A stretch of DNA of 64,000 bases from Frateuria edaphi. GTDB taxonomy: Bacteria; Pseudomonadota; Gammaproteobacteria; Xanthomonadales; Rhodanobacteraceae. The DNA is taken from the NCBI RefSeq assembly GCF_021117405.1, contig NZ_CP088251.1, forward strand, positions 2,542,001 to 2,606,000, given 5' to 3'. Position 1 is the first letter of the stretch. Every line of letters starts with the position of its first letter. Position numbers and translations under genes: made by a program. Of this stretch, positions 44,087 through 57,824 are shown piece by piece. The notes below the pieces were generated by a model. That model searched no databases. It saw only the letters and a list, made by a program, of their open reading frames with translations, and was not told the origin of the DNA.

Positions 44087-44357
44087 GTTGTGTTACTCCA
44101 TTACGCTGTTTGGTCACAGGCCTGCTGCCGCTGGAGCTTCACCCCTGAGCTCCCCGTCAGTCAGTTCGACGAAAGTCCGTCGAAGGCCCTACCGCCTTCC
44201 CCGGCTTACAGCCAAGACATTCGCCATGAATGCCCTTGCCTCGCGGCGACATCGTGGGTCCATGCCGCCGACAGTCAACCGATACTAGCCGAGCGCGAGC
44301 GCCGTGCGCAACGCATTTCGAGGGCGATAAATCCCCGATTCACAAAGGCCTGAAGGC

Positions 44358-46985
<2,628 letters not shown>

Positions 46986-47038
46986 GGGCGGCGGGCGGCT
47001 AGACAAAAAAGGCCACGCCGGCGGCCACCGCCGCGAAA

Positions 47039-47533
47039 TCAGTCGATTTCGTCGGCAGCGTCGTCCACTTCGGCGTGGGTAGCACGTCGTACTGTGGCGG
47101 CGGCAAAGCCGCGACGCAAGAGGAACTGCGCGCGCCGTGCGCGTTCGGCATGGTCCACCGGGCCCTTGCCGCCATAGCGGCGGCGCAGCTGGTCCACGGC
47201 CGAGGCTTCCCAATCGACGTCCGCCGCATCCAGCAATTCGCGGATGCGCACATCGGGCACGGCGTGGGTCTTGAGCTCGGCGCGGATGCGCTGGGGCCCG
47301 TAACCCTGGCCCGCGCGACTGCGCACCAGGATCTCGGCAAAGCGGTCATCGTCCTGGTATTGCTGTTCGCCAAGGCGGTCGACGGCCGCCGTGGCTTCGT
47401 CGCCATCATAACCGCTCTGGCGCAGCTTGGTCTTCAGTTCGCGCCGCGAGTGCTCGCGGCGGGCGAGCAAGCCGAGCGCCTTGTCGTAGGCGGTGCGTTT
47501 GGGCTTGTCGGGGTTATCCGTGCGACGCCTCAT
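47039..47533 (-). CDS. recX: RecA regulator RecX
   Basis: From the ATG at 47533 the product is 164 residues ([20 protein letters not shown]). It shows the RecX three-helix repeats: [39 protein letters not shown] and [16 protein letters not shown]. RecX binds RecA filaments and limits their activity. The gene follows recA by about 100 bp and precedes alaS by about 50 bp on the same strand. Confidence 0.94.
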   Translation of the reverse strand: MRRRTDNPDKPKRTAYDKALGLLARREHSRRELKTKLRQSGYDGDEATAAVDRLGEQQYQDDDRFAEILVRSRAGQGYGPQRIRAELKTHAVPDVRIRELLDAADVDWEASAVDQLRRRYGGKGPVDHAERARRAQFLLRRGFAAATVRRATHAEVDDAADEID

Positions 47534-47637
47534 GGCGCGCGATGCGCATCGAAAGCGGCAGGACTGGCTCCCTCCCAAACCCGCTGCCCCGGCCGATGGC
47601 CGAGGCAGGGGCAGCGTCGATCAGGAAAGAGCACGAC

Positions 47638-48672
<1,035 letters not shown>

Positions 48673-48803
48673 CGTGGGAATCCCGGGTGGTGTGGCTAGG
48701 AATGAGGGGATGATGCCCGGTCCGAATCTCACGGGCTGCGATAAGTCTGCGAAGGCGTTGATTATCCCACAGCCGTCAAGGCCCGCCGCCGGCGCAGGGC
48801 GCT

Positions 48804-49313
48804 TCAGCCCGTCAGCGCTTTCCGCACGCCGTTGAGCGCGGCGGCCACGCTTTGACGGCGGATCGCCTCACGATCGCCATCGAAATGGAACAGCTGCGCG
48901 TGGGCGTAGCCGCCTCGGCGTTTCCAGCCGATCCAGACCGTCCCGACCGGCTTGTCCGCCGTGCCGCCCGAGGGCCCGGCGATGCCGGTGACCGCCACCG
49001 CGACGCCCGCGCCGTAGCGCGCCATGGCGCCGGAAACCATTTCGAGCACGGTTTCCTCGCTCACCGCGCCGGCGTGTTCGAGCGTGCGCGGATTGACGCC
49101 CAGCAGCGCCTCCTTGGCTTCGTAGCTGTACACCACGACGCCGGCATCGAACCAGGCCGAACTGCCCGGCTGGTCGGTCAGCGTCTTGGCGATCCAGCCG
49201 CCGGTGCAGGACTCGGCGGTGACCAGCATGAGCTTGTGCTGCTGGACTTCCATGGCGACCTGGGCTGCCAGGGCAGACAGCTCGGCATCGGTGGGTGAGG
49301 AGGACAGGGGCAC
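48804..49313 (-). CDS. pncC: Nicotinamide-nucleotide amidase (CinA C-terminal type)
   Basis: Starting at a GTG at 49313 (inferred because homologues are about 165 residues), the product is 169 residues of the CinA/PncC domain: [51 protein letters not shown]. The Ser-Lys-type amidase deamidates NMN to nicotinic acid mononucleotide in the pyridine nucleotide cycle. It sits between recA and the divergent mutS, as in many gammaproteobacteria. The open frame extends further upstream without an ATG. Confidence 0.9.
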   Translation of the reverse strand: MPLSSSPTDAELSALAAQVAMEVQQHKLMLVTAESCTGGWIAKTLTDQPGSSAWFDAGVVVYSYEAKEALLGVNPRTLEHAGAVSEETVLEMVSGAMARYGAGVAVAVTGIAGPSGGTADKPVGTVWIGWKRRGGYAHAQLFHFDGDREAIRRQSVAAALNGVRKALTG

Positions 49314-49551
49314 GGTGGGCTTCCCGGTGGTGCAAAGGCCCCTTCTACCCGCTGGGGCGAGGCGGCGGCAAGCGATGCCTCCTGGCGGGGCCTCTTGAAT
49401 ACGCGCAGCCGGCCGCGCGCACGGAACGCTCCCACGGGTAGTGCGGCCGTTCGCGCTTCCCATGCCGCCGGGCCAAGGGCGACGCCGTGTACACTCCGAA
49501 GCCTCCCGGCGCGATCACCGCCGCCGGCGACCGCCTGACCAAACTCCCTGC

Positions 49552-52125
49552 ATGAACCTCAACGATTCCGCCTCGCATACCCCCTTCATGCGCCAGTACC
49601 TGGCACACAAGGCCGAGCACCCGGACGTGCTGCTGTTCTTCCGCATGGGCGATTTCTATGAGCTGTTCTACGACGACGCCCGCAAGGCGGCGCGGCTGCT
49701 CGACATCACGCTGACCCAGCGCGGGCAGTCGGCCGGGGCGCCGATCCCGATGGCCGGCGTGCCCTACCACGCGGCGGAAAACTACCTGGCGCGACTGGTG
49801 AAACTCGGCGAGTCGGTGGCGATCTGCGAGCAGATCGGCGACCCGGCGACCTCCAAGGGCCCTGTCGAGCGCAAGGTGGTGCGCATCGTCACGCCCGGCA
49901 CGGTGACCGACTCGGCGCTGCTGGAAGAGCGGCGCGACAACCTGCTGCTGTCGATCCACGCCGGCGCGCAAGGCGCCTTCGGGCTGGCGTGGGTGGACCT
50001 TAGTTCGGGTCGCTTCCTGCTGAGCGAAGTGCCCAGCGCCGAGGCGCTCGCCGCCGAGCTCGCGCGCCTGCAGCCGGCCGAAACGCTGGTCGGCGAGGAC
50101 GGCGGCTGGCCGAAGCTGGTCACCGCCCTGCCCGGCCTGCGCAAGCGTCCGCCGTGGCATTACGACGTCGACGCCGCGCGCCGCGAGCTCAACCGCTTCT
50201 TCGGCACGCGCGATCTCTCCGGCTTCGGTGTCGACGGATTGCCATTGGCGATCGCCGCGGCCGGTTGCCTGCTCGGCTACGTCGAGGAAACCCAGAAGAG
50301 CGCGCTGCCGCACCTCACCGGCATGGCGGTGGAAAACGCCGGCGAGACCATCGCGCTGGATGCGGCGACCCGGCGCAATCTGGAGCTGGATACCCATCCG
50401 AGCGGGCGCGTCGAGTACACCCTGCTTGGCGTGCTGGACGAGACGGTGACGCCGATGGGCGCGCGACTGCTGCGCCGCTGGCTCAACCGCCCGCTGCGCT
50501 CGCGCGACGTGTTGCGCCTTCGGCATCAGGCGATCGCCACGCTGATCGAGGCGCGCGCCTGCGAGCCATTGCGCGAGCAACTGCGCGGCATCGGCGACCT
50601 GGAGCGCATCCTGGCCCGCGTGGCGCTGTGCTCGGCGCGTCCGCGCGATCTCTCCACGCTACGCGACGGCCTCGCCGCGGCGCCGGTCTTGCGCGAACGC
50701 CTGGCCGCACTGGACAGCCCGCTGCTGCACACCTTGGTCGCGCGCATCGGCGACCATGCCGAAACGGCCGCGCTTCTGCAGCGCGCGATCGTCGCGCAGC
50801 CGCCGGTGCTGCAGCGCGACGGCGGCGTGATCGCCCAAGGCTACGACGCCGAGCTCGATGAACTGCGCCGCCTGTCCACCAACGCCGACCAGTTCCTGGT
50901 CGAACTGGAGGAACGCGAGAAGGCCGCCAGTGGCATCAGCACGCTCAAGGTCGGCTACAACCGCGTGCACGGCTACTACATCGAGATCACCCGCGCGCAG
51001 GCGGACAAGGCGCCCACGCACTACACCCGCCGGCAGACCACCAAGAACGCCGAGCGCTACATCACCGAAGAGCTGAAGGCGTTCGAGGACAAGGTGCTCT
51101 CGGCGCGCGAGCGCTCGCTGATGCGCGAACGCGCGCTCTACGAAAATCTGCTCGCCACGCTGATCGAACACCTCGCCCCGCTCAAGGACGCTGCGGCCGC
51201 CATCGCCGAACTGGACGTGCTGGCCGACTTCGCCGAACGCGCCGACGCACTCGACTGGCGCGCGCCCGACCTCACCGACGCGCCCGGCATCTGCATCGAG
51301 CGCGGCCGTCATCCGGTCGTGGAGAAGGTGCGCGACGAGCCGTTCGAGCCGAACGACCTGGACCTCACCGACGCGCGCCGCATGCTGGTGATCACCGGCC
51401 CGAACATGGGCGGCAAGAGCACCTACATGCGCCAGAACGCGTTGATCGTGCTGCTCGCCCACATCGGCAGCTACGTGCCCGCATCGCGCGCGTGCATCGG
51501 TCCGGTCGATCGCATCTTTACCCGCATCGGCGCCGGCGACGATCTCTCGCGCGGGCAGTCCACCTTCATGGTGGAGATGAGCGAAACGGCCAACATCCTG
51601 CACAACGCCACCGAGCACAGCCTGGTGCTGATGGACGAGGTCGGCCGCGGCACCAGCACCTACGACGGCCTGGCGCTGGCGCGCGCCGCCGCGGTGCACC
51701 TGGCTGTCGCCAGCCGCGCTTTCACGCTTTTCGCGACGCACTATTTCGAGTTGACCGAACTGGCCGGCGAGTATCCGTCCATCGCCAACGTACACCTGGA
51801 CGCGGTCGAGTACGGCGAGCAACTGGTGTTCATGCACGCGGTCAAGGAAGGCCCGGCCAACCGCAGCTTCGGCCTGCAGGTGGCGGCGCTCGCCGGGTTG
51901 CCCAAGAGCGTGATCGCCGATGCCAGGCGCACGCTGGCCGAACTCGAGCGAGGGATGCATGGGCACGCCGCCACACCGACGCCCGCACCCACGGCCTCGC
52001 CCCAGCTCGGGCTGTTCGCGGCACAACCTTCCGCGGTGGAAGAAGCGCTGAAGGCGCTCGATCCGGATGCGATGTCGCCGCGCGAGGCGTTGGAGGCGCT
52101 GTACCGGCTGAAGGCGGTGGGCTGA
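49552..52125 (+). CDS. mutS: DNA mismatch repair protein MutS
   Basis: From the ATG at 49552 the product is 857 residues. The mismatch-binding domain has the Phe-x-Glu motif in [12 protein letters not shown]. The lever and clamp domains are in the middle, and the ATPase has Walker A GPNMGGKS (616-623), [14 protein letters not shown] and Walker [13 protein letters not shown]. The C-terminus keeps the short dimer/beta-clamp-like tail LGLFAAQ. It recognizes mispairs and recruits MutL. It is divergent from pncC. Confidence 0.98.
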   Translation: MNLNDSASHTPFMRQYLAHKAEHPDVLLFFRMGDFYELFYDDARKAARLLDITLTQRGQSAGAPIPMAGVPYHAAENYLARLVKLGESVAICEQIGDPATSKGPVERKVVRIVTPGTVTDSALLEERRDNLLLSIHAGAQGAFGLAWVDLSSGRFLLSEVPSAEALAAELARLQPAETLVGEDGGWPKLVTALPGLRKRPPWHYDVDAARRELNRFFGTRDLSGFGVDGLPLAIAAAGCLLGYVEETQKSALPHLTGMAVENAGETIALDAATRRNLELDTHPSGRVEYTLLGVLDETVTPMGARLLRRWLNRPLRSRDVLRLRHQAIATLIEARACEPLREQLRGIGDLERILARVALCSARPRDLSTLRDGLAAAPVLRERLAALDSPLLHTLVARIGDHAETAALLQRAIVAQPPVLQRDGGVIAQGYDAELDELRRLSTNADQFLVELEEREKAASGISTLKVGYNRVHGYYIEITRAQADKAPTHYTRRQTTKNAERYITEELKAFEDKVLSARERSLMRERALYENLLATLIEHLAPLKDAAAAIAELDVLADFAERADALDWRAPDLTDAPGICIERGRHPVVEKVRDEPFEPNDLDLTDARRMLVITGPNMGGKSTYMRQNALIVLLAHIGSYVPASRACIGPVDRIFTRIGAGDDLSRGQSTFMVEMSETANILHNATEHSLVLMDEVGRGTSTYDGLALARAAAVHLAVASRAFTLFATHYFELTELAGEYPSIANVHLDAVEYGEQLVFMHAVKEGPANRSFGLQVAALAGLPKSVIADARRTLAELERGMHGHAATPTPAPTASPQLGLFAAQPSAVEEALKALDPDAMSPREALEALYRLKAVG

Positions 52126-52197
52126 GCGGACGCCCATCCCAGTGCCTCCGTGAAGGGGGAGAAGCAGAACGCGCGCGCCTTATAAGCGATCCCTGCC

Positions 52198-52602
52198 CTA
52201 CGACTGCTCGTCCTTGAACCGCATGATCTGCCGCCGGGCCTGCTTGTCCGGCCGTGTCGGCGGACGCAGCAGGCCGGCGGCTCCCAGCTTGCGCTGCGCC
52301 TGCGCCGCCTCGCGCGCGACGAGGCTTTCCGCGGTCTCGCGATACAACGCCTGCGCCACCGGTGCCGGGCCGCGCTGTTCGGACAAAGCCAGCACCACCA
52401 CCTCGAGCCGCTCCTCGCCGCGGCCGATGTGCAAACGGTCGCCCACGTGCAAGGCCTTCGCCGGCTTGCAGCCGCTGCCGTTGACGTCGACCTTGCCGCC
52501 GTCGATCGCCTGCTTGGCGAGGCTGCGCGTCCTGAAGAACCGCGCGGCCCACAGCCACACGTCGGCCCGCACGGCCGGCGGATTGTTCTGCGTGTCGTTC
52601 AT
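52198..52602 (-). CDS. hslR: Hsp15-like S4-domain RNA-binding protein
   Basis: The 134-residue protein has an S4 domain at about residues 12-75 (VRADVWLWAARFFRTRSLAKQAIDGGKVDVNG in adjoining parts, then KALHVGDRLHI). A basic C-terminal tail follows, RPPTRPDKQARRQIMRFK. This is the Hsp15 layout. E. coli Hsp15 binds free 50S subunits with a stalled nascent chain and helps recycle them. It is convergent with mutS and lies 36 bp from the AEC transporter gene on the same strand. Confidence 0.92.
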   Translation of the reverse strand: MNDTQNNPPAVRADVWLWAARFFRTRSLAKQAIDGGKVDVNGSGCKPAKALHVGDRLHIGRGEERLEVVVLALSEQRGPAPVAQALYRETAESLVAREAAQAQRKLGAAGLLRPPTRPDKQARRQIMRFKDEQS

Positions 52603-52638
52603 GGCCTCATTATCCCGCGCTGCAGTGAGGCGCGCGCA

Positions 52639-53538
52639 TCATCCCAGCAACGCGCTTCCCAGCGGCACCGTCAGCAACGACAACACGATGCCCGCGCCCA
52701 GGATGGTATTGGCCAGCGGCGGATCCAGCCCGTATTCGTCGGCCAGGATCGTGGCCGAAACCATCGGCGCCATCGCCGCCTGCAGCACGCCCACGGTCAG
52801 CACCAGTCCGCCCACGCCGGTGGCCATACCGAGCAGCCAGCACGCCAGCGGCGCCAGCAAGAGTTTCCAGCCCAGGCCAAGGCCCGCCGCAGCAAGCTGG
52901 CGCTCGCCCGGATGGAAGCGGAACTGCAGTCCGACCGAGAACAGCGCAAGCGGGGTAAGCGTCGCGCCCAGCGGCGCGAACACGCCCTCCACGACAGGCG
53001 GCCAGCCGCCGAACACGGCAACGGCGATGCCGACCAGCAATGCGACGAATGCCGGGAACGTCGCGATACGTCGCACGATCATCGTCGGCTCCGGCGTACG
53101 TCCGGCGTACAGGCAGGCCACCACGATACCCATCGAGGCGAGCACCGGAAACGCACCGAGCTGGTCGGCCACGACGGCGAGCGTCAGCCCCGGCTGGCCG
53201 TACAGCGCCTGCATGAGCGGGTAGCCCATGAACGAGGTGTTGCCCAGCCCGCAGACCAGGATCAGCGCCCCGGTGCGCCCGCGCGACCAGCCCAGCCGCG
53301 GCCCGAGCAACCCGAACAGCAGCCAGGCCCCACCGAAGGTCAGCCACATCGCGACGATCGGGAACCACAGCTGCGGATCGAAACGCAGCTTCGGAATCAG
53401 CTCCAGCACCAGCGCCGGCAGCGCCACGTTGATCACCCACCAGTTGAGCCCCGCCGCAAGGCCGGCCGGCGGCCGCGCCAGGCGCGCCACCAGTGCGCCC
53501 AGCACCAGGCAGGTGAACAGCAGCAGCAAGGCACTCAT
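52639..53538 (-). CDS. AEC (auxin efflux carrier) family transporter
   Basis: From the ATG at 53538 the product is 299 residues with about ten membrane segments in two inverted halves. LNWWVINVALPALVLELIPK is in the first and GLGNTSFMGYPLMQALYG is the family motif near residue 95. AEC proteins in bacteria move small carboxylates such as malate or malonate. The substrate is unknown here. The long open frame continuing to 55350 is antisense to the downstream genes and rejected. Confidence 0.9.
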   Translation of the reverse strand: MSALLLLFTCLVLGALVARLARPPAGLAAGLNWWVINVALPALVLELIPKLRFDPQLWFPIVAMWLTFGGAWLLFGLLGPRLGWSRGRTGALILVCGLGNTSFMGYPLMQALYGQPGLTLAVVADQLGAFPVLASMGIVVACLYAGRTPEPTMIVRRIATFPAFVALLVGIAVAVFGGWPPVVEGVFAPLGATLTPLALFSVGLQFRFHPGERQLAAAGLGLGWKLLLAPLACWLLGMATGVGGLVLTVGVLQAAMAPMVSATILADEYGLDPPLANTILGAGIVLSLLTVPLGSALLG

Positions 53539-53622
53539 CGAGCAGGCCGGTGGGAAAGGGCGCCTAGCATGCCGGAAGCGGGATGCTGCTGTGGTTCCGG
53601 CTCCCGACGCGATAATGCCCGG

Positions 53623-54756
53623 ATGAACGACACCGACCACCGCGTCCACGGCCTGGCCGCCGACGATGTCCCGCCCGACTGGCCCCCCATCGCCCCGGCG
53701 GAGGTGACCGCGCTCCTCGCGCGCTATCCATCGATCGGCTCTGCCGGCGTGATCCGGTGGTGCAGCCCCCGCCCGCTTTCGGCCGCCGCGCTGGTCGATG
53801 TCGCCGGGCGCATGGTGTTCGTCAAACGTCACCATCGCAGTGTCCGCACACCGGCCACGCTGGCCGAGGAGCACGCCTACATGGCCCGGCTGCGGGCGGC
53901 CGGCCTGCCCGTACCGGCGGTGTTTGCCGATGCGGCTGGAAACTCTGCCGTCGCGCGTGGCGAATGGACGTACGAGGTGCACACGGCCGCCGAAGGCCTG
54001 GATCTCTACCGCGAAACCACCTCGTGGTCGCCACTGCTCGATCTGGGGCACGCGCGGACCGCCGGCGCCATGCTGGCAAGGCTGCATGTAGCGGCGGAAG
54101 GCTACCCGGCCGAACAACGCCACACGCACCTGCTGGTTGCCCGCAGCGAGCTGATCGCATCGGCCCATCCGCTCGACACGCTGGCCGCGCAGTTGCCGGT
54201 ACGGCCAGGGCTGGCCGCGTACCTGGCGCAACGCGACTGGCGCACGGAGTTCGAGCAGACGCTTGGCCCTTTCCATGCGCAGGTGCAGCCACGCCTGGCG
54301 GCGCAGCCCGCGCTGTGGACGCACGGCGACTGGCACGTTTCCAATCTGTGCTGGAGCGATGCGGGCTCGCAGGCGTCCATCACCGCCGTGCTCGATTTCG
54401 GGTTGGCGGCGCGCACGTTCGCGCTGTTCGACCTGGCCACGGCGATCGAACGCAACGCGATCGCCTGGCTGGCGCTCGACCGTGGCGATGCGGCCTATCC
54501 CGACACCGCGCTTGCATTGATCGCCGGCTACCGCGAACAGCGGCCGCTGTCCGCCGCGGACATCCATCTGCTGGCCGACCTGCTGCCACTGGTGCACGTG
54601 GACTTCGCGCTGTCGGAAGTGGAGTACTTCAGCGCGATCACGCGCTCGCCGGCCAACGCCGACGTGGCGTACCACACGTTCTTTCGCAGGCATGCGGCGT
54701 GGTTCGCCACCCCGCCCGGACGCGCGCTGCTGGATGCCATCCGCGCGCTCGCCTGA
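53623..54756 (+). CDS. Phosphotransferase (APH/choline kinase-like family)
   Basis: From the ATG at 53623 the product is 377 residues. It has a kinase-like fold: VFVKRHHRSVRTPATLAEEH (nucleotide-binding Lys and Glu), the Brenner motif HGDWHVSN beginning at His234 and the metal-binding DFG at Asp258 in AVLDFGLAARTFALFDLA. Substrates in this family include aminoglycosides, homoserine, choline and fructosamine. The substrate here cannot be read. It is divergent from the AEC transporter by about 85 bp and precedes the thiamine-uptake operon. Confidence 0.88.
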   Translation: MNDTDHRVHGLAADDVPPDWPPIAPAEVTALLARYPSIGSAGVIRWCSPRPLSAAALVDVAGRMVFVKRHHRSVRTPATLAEEHAYMARLRAAGLPVPAVFADAAGNSAVARGEWTYEVHTAAEGLDLYRETTSWSPLLDLGHARTAGAMLARLHVAAEGYPAEQRHTHLLVARSELIASAHPLDTLAAQLPVRPGLAAYLAQRDWRTEFEQTLGPFHAQVQPRLAAQPALWTHGDWHVSNLCWSDAGSQASITAVLDFGLAARTFALFDLATAIERNAIAWLALDRGDAAYPDTALALIAGYREQRPLSAADIHLLADLLPLVHVDFALSEVEYFSAITRSPANADVAYHTFFRRHAAWFATPPGRALLDAIRALA

Positions 54757-54910
54757 TCCGCCGAGACGGTTGCGCGGCCATTGCTCGCGCCAGCAGGCGA
54801 AGTCGACAGGCCACGCAGGCGCGCGTGTCCTTGCGACGCCGGCCTGCGGCCTGCGCTCAGCGCGAACAGTTTGGGTTGGACGTCCATTCCATGTTTCAAT
54901 AGCGGTCTTG

Positions 54911-54989
54911 AAGCGGGGGTGCCCGGCAAAACGCCGGGCTGAGAGAGTCCCTTGGAACCTGATCCGGTTTGTACCGGCGTAGGGAGCTT
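54911..54989 (+). promoter_or_regulatory. TPP riboswitch (THI element)
   Basis: Conserved blocks appear in order: GGGGGTGCCCGG, GGCTGAGAGAG, CCCTTGGAACCTGATCCGG, and GGCGTAGGGA, closed by the P1 pairing AAGC (54911-54914) with GCTT (54986-54989). No terminator stem is evident in the 74 bp before the receptor start, so control is probably at translation or by another route. It turns off downstream thiamine-uptake genes when thiamine pyrophosphate is plentiful. Confidence 0.96.
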
Positions 54990-55063
54990 GATAAGCAGTC
55001 GCGCGTCCGTCCGGGCGTGCGCCTCGCCGTCGCTTCGTCCTTTCCCTTGCCGACGAGCCGACG

Positions 55064-57226
55064 ATGACCTTTCCCCGCACGCCCCTGCTGCTCGCACTGA
55101 TCACTGCGCTGGCTCCGGCCACGCACGCCGCCGATCTGCCCGACGCCACCCAGGCCAAGGAACTCGCGCCCGTGCGCGTGGAAGGCCTGACGCATGACGA
55201 CCGCCACGGCACCGCCATCGACGCGTACGGCAACGCCTCGCTGCAGGACACTCCCGCGGCCGTCACCGTGGTCACGCGCAAGCAGATCGACGATCGCCAC
55301 ATCCGCACGCTGAGCGAACTGGCGCGAGAGGACGCGTCGCTGGGCGACAACTACGCCCCGGTCGGCTACTACCAGGACATCGCCATCCGCGGTTATCCGC
55401 TGGACCTGGCCACCGGCCTGCGCTTCAACAACCTCACGATCGCCGGCGAACAGCCGGTCGCGCTGGAGGACAAGCAGCGTGTGGAAGTGCTCAAGGGCCT
55501 GGCCGGATTGCAGGCGGGCGTGATGGAACCGGGCGGCGTGGTGAACTTCGTCAGCAAGCGCCCGGCGAACGTGCGCGAGGTGACGCTGGGCACCGATTCG
55601 CACGGCTCACGCTACGGCGCGCTGGATCTCGGCGGCTGGCTCTCGCCGACCTTCGGGGTGCGCGCCAACCTGGCCTGGGAAGACGTCCACTCCTACGTGC
55701 ATCACGCCGACGGCCGGCGCAATTTCTACGCCCTGGCGGCCGACTGGCACCTCACCCCCGACGCCACGCTGGAGCTGGACAGCGACTACCAGGCCAGCGC
55801 GCAACGCTCGGTCTCCGGCTACCAGTTGCTGGGCGGCGACACGCTCCCGGAACGTGCCGACGCCACCCGCATGCTGGGCTTCGAACCGTGGCAGCAGCCG
55901 GTGAGCATCCATGCGGCCAACACCAGCGCGCGCTTCGGCTACGCCTTCAACGACGACTGGCGCCTGCGCCTGGCCGCCGGACACAGCCGGAGCGTGATCG
56001 ACGACAACGTGGCGTTCGCCTACGGCTGCTTCTACTCGCCCGCCTGCGCCAGCGGCGCGCCCGGCAACTTCTTCGCGCCCAACGGCGACTACGACGTCTA
56101 CGACTACCGCAGCCCGGATGACACGCGCATCGACGACGAGGCTCGCGCGACGCTGGAAGGCCACCTCGCCACCGGCTCGGTCAGCCACCAGCTCACGCTG
56201 GGTGCGAGTGCGTTCCGCCGCCTCAACGACCAGCGCGCCGATGTCTACGACTACGTCGGCACCGCCAACATCGATGACGTGGACCCGCCCTACTTTGCGC
56301 CCTCGCCCAACCAGCCCGGCCCATCCGCGCGCCGGCTCACCAGCTGGCAGCGCTCGCTGTTCGCCCTCGATCGCCTGCACCTGGGCGAGCAGTGGCAGCT
56401 CATCGCCGGCGGCCGCTTCGTACGCCTGCACGAGCGCGCGTACGACGGCGACGGCCTGCCCGAACGCGATACCCGCCTGAGCAAGGCGTTGCCGCAAGCG
56501 GCCGTGCTGTGGCAGCCGGGCGAAGCACTCACCACCTACCTCAGCTACAGCGAAGGCCTTTCGCTCGGCCAGGAGGCGCCGTACTGGACCAGCAACGACG
56601 GCCAGATGCTGGCGCCGCGCCTGTCGCGCCAGCTCGAAGCGGGCGTCAAGTACGCGGTGAGCAGCACGCTCGACGTCAGCGCGGCCGCGTTCGGCATCCG
56701 CCAGCCCTACCAGTTCGCGCAGCCGGACGATTCCGCCTACGGCTTCACCTTCGTGCAGCAAGGCGAACAGGTGCATACGGGGCTGGAGCTGGGTGCCCAC
56801 GGCCACGCCAGCGACAACCTCGAAGTCACCGCCAGCGCCAGCTTCATCCGCGCCCGCGCCCGGGACACCGGCACGCCCTCCTACGAAGGCCACCAGGTCG
56901 CCAACGTGCCGCAGGTGCGCGCCGCCGTGTACGCCGACTACCGCCTGCCGTTCGCACCACAGCTGAGCCTGCTCGGCGGCTGGCGCTACGCCTCGCCCAA
57001 CGTCGCCACCCCGGACGGTCGCGTGCGCGTTCCCGCCTACAACGTCTTCGACGCCGGCGTGCGCTACGCCACGACGCTGGACGGCCATGCGCTCACCCTG
57101 CGCCTGTCGATCGACAATGTATTCAACCGCTTCTACTGGCGTGACACCGGCAGCGCCTACGGCGACAGCTACCTGTTCCCGGGCGCGCCCCGCCTCGCGC
57201 GGCTGTCCGCGACGTTCGCCTTCTGA
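55064..57226 (+). CDS. TonB-dependent receptor, TPP-riboswitch controlled (probable thiamine receptor)
   Basis: The 720-residue protein has a signal peptide (MTFPRTPLLLALITALAPATHAA) and an N-terminal plug domain (AAVTVVTRKQIDDRHIRTLSEL, in two parts; VLKGLAGLQAGVMEPGGVVNFVSKR as the plug signature). A long barrel ends in PRLARLSATFAF, with the terminal Phe expected for barrel assembly. Barrel-type homology alone would suggest a siderophore-like receptor, but the TPP riboswitch directly upstream and the PnuT-like gene overlapping its stop indicate thiamine or a thiamine precursor as ligand. The substrate is an inference from context. Confidence 0.93.
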   Translation: MTFPRTPLLLALITALAPATHAADLPDATQAKELAPVRVEGLTHDDRHGTAIDAYGNASLQDTPAAVTVVTRKQIDDRHIRTLSELAREDASLGDNYAPVGYYQDIAIRGYPLDLATGLRFNNLTIAGEQPVALEDKQRVEVLKGLAGLQAGVMEPGGVVNFVSKRPANVREVTLGTDSHGSRYGALDLGGWLSPTFGVRANLAWEDVHSYVHHADGRRNFYALAADWHLTPDATLELDSDYQASAQRSVSGYQLLGGDTLPERADATRMLGFEPWQQPVSIHAANTSARFGYAFNDDWRLRLAAGHSRSVIDDNVAFAYGCFYSPACASGAPGNFFAPNGDYDVYDYRSPDDTRIDDEARATLEGHLATGSVSHQLTLGASAFRRLNDQRADVYDYVGTANIDDVDPPYFAPSPNQPGPSARRLTSWQRSLFALDRLHLGEQWQLIAGGRFVRLHERAYDGDGLPERDTRLSKALPQAAVLWQPGEALTTYLSYSEGLSLGQEAPYWTSNDGQMLAPRLSRQLEAGVKYAVSSTLDVSAAAFGIRQPYQFAQPDDSAYGFTFVQQGEQVHTGLELGAHGHASDNLEVTASASFIRARARDTGTPSYEGHQVANVPQVRAAVYADYRLPFAPQLSLLGGWRYASPNVATPDGRVRVPAYNVFDAGVRYATTLDGHALTLRLSIDNVFNRFYWRDTGSAYGDSYLFPGAPRLARLSATFAF

Positions 57227-57810
57227 TGGACGCGGTCGAACTCATCGGCGCGGCGCTGAGCGCGTGGGCGGTATGGCTCACCGCCCGGCGTCGCCCGTGG
57301 TGCTGGCCGGTGGGCTTCGCCTCGGTGATGGTCTACAGCTGGATCTTCATCGACGCGAAGCTCTACTCCGACGCCCTGCTGCAGGGCGCATTCGCCGTGC
57401 TGATCGTGTACGGCTGGATGCGCTGGCTCAAGCACCTGGGCGGCGACGGTCGCGTCCAGATCGCGGTGCTCCCGCCAGGCCAGTTCGTCGTGCACCTGAT
57501 GCTCGGCATCGCCGGCGCGCTCGCGCTCGGCTACGCCATGCACCGCTGGACCGACGCCGCCCTGCCCTGGCTGGATGCCGCGCTTACCGCCTTCAGCCTG
57601 GTCGCGCAGTGGTGGCAGGGCCGCCGCCACCTCGCCGCATGGTGGCTGTGGATCGTGGTCGACGTGATCTACGTGGGCGAATACGTCTACAAGGACCTGC
57701 TGATCACCGCCGTGCTGTATGCCGGCTTCGTGGTGCTGGCCGCCATCGGCCTGCGCGACTGGCGCCGTGCGAGCCAGTCCGTGCCCGACGGCCACCCCGC
57801 GATCGGCTGA
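57226..57810 (+). CDS. pnuT: PnuC-family transporter, probable thiamine transporter PnuT
   Basis: The 194-residue protein has about seven membrane segments and PnuC-type features: WCWPVGFASVMVYSWIFIDAKLYSD, in adjoining parts, VYGWMRW and WWLWIVVDVIYVGEYVYKDL. Its ATG overlaps the receptor stop (TGATG), so the two are translationally coupled under one TPP riboswitch. PnuT carries thiamine across the inner membrane by facilitated diffusion, with trapping by phosphorylation. Homologues with other vitamins exist; the riboswitch decides the call. Confidence 0.92.
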   Translation: MDAVELIGAALSAWAVWLTARRRPWCWPVGFASVMVYSWIFIDAKLYSDALLQGAFAVLIVYGWMRWLKHLGGDGRVQIAVLPPGQFVVHLMLGIAGALALGYAMHRWTDAALPWLDAALTAFSLVAQWWQGRRHLAAWWLWIVVDVIYVGEYVYKDLLITAVLYAGFVVLAAIGLRDWRRASQSVPDGHPAIG

Positions 57811-57824
57811 GCCCGTCCCGCCGA

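Noticed and set aside
48673..48800. LexA box upstream of recA
   Set aside because: No convincing inverted LexA-type site could be found by eye. A computed motif scan would be needed.
52639..55350. 903-codon minus-strand frame
   Set aside because: Only the part up to 53538 is a real AEC transporter. The upstream extension is antisense to the phosphotransferase and TPP riboswitch.
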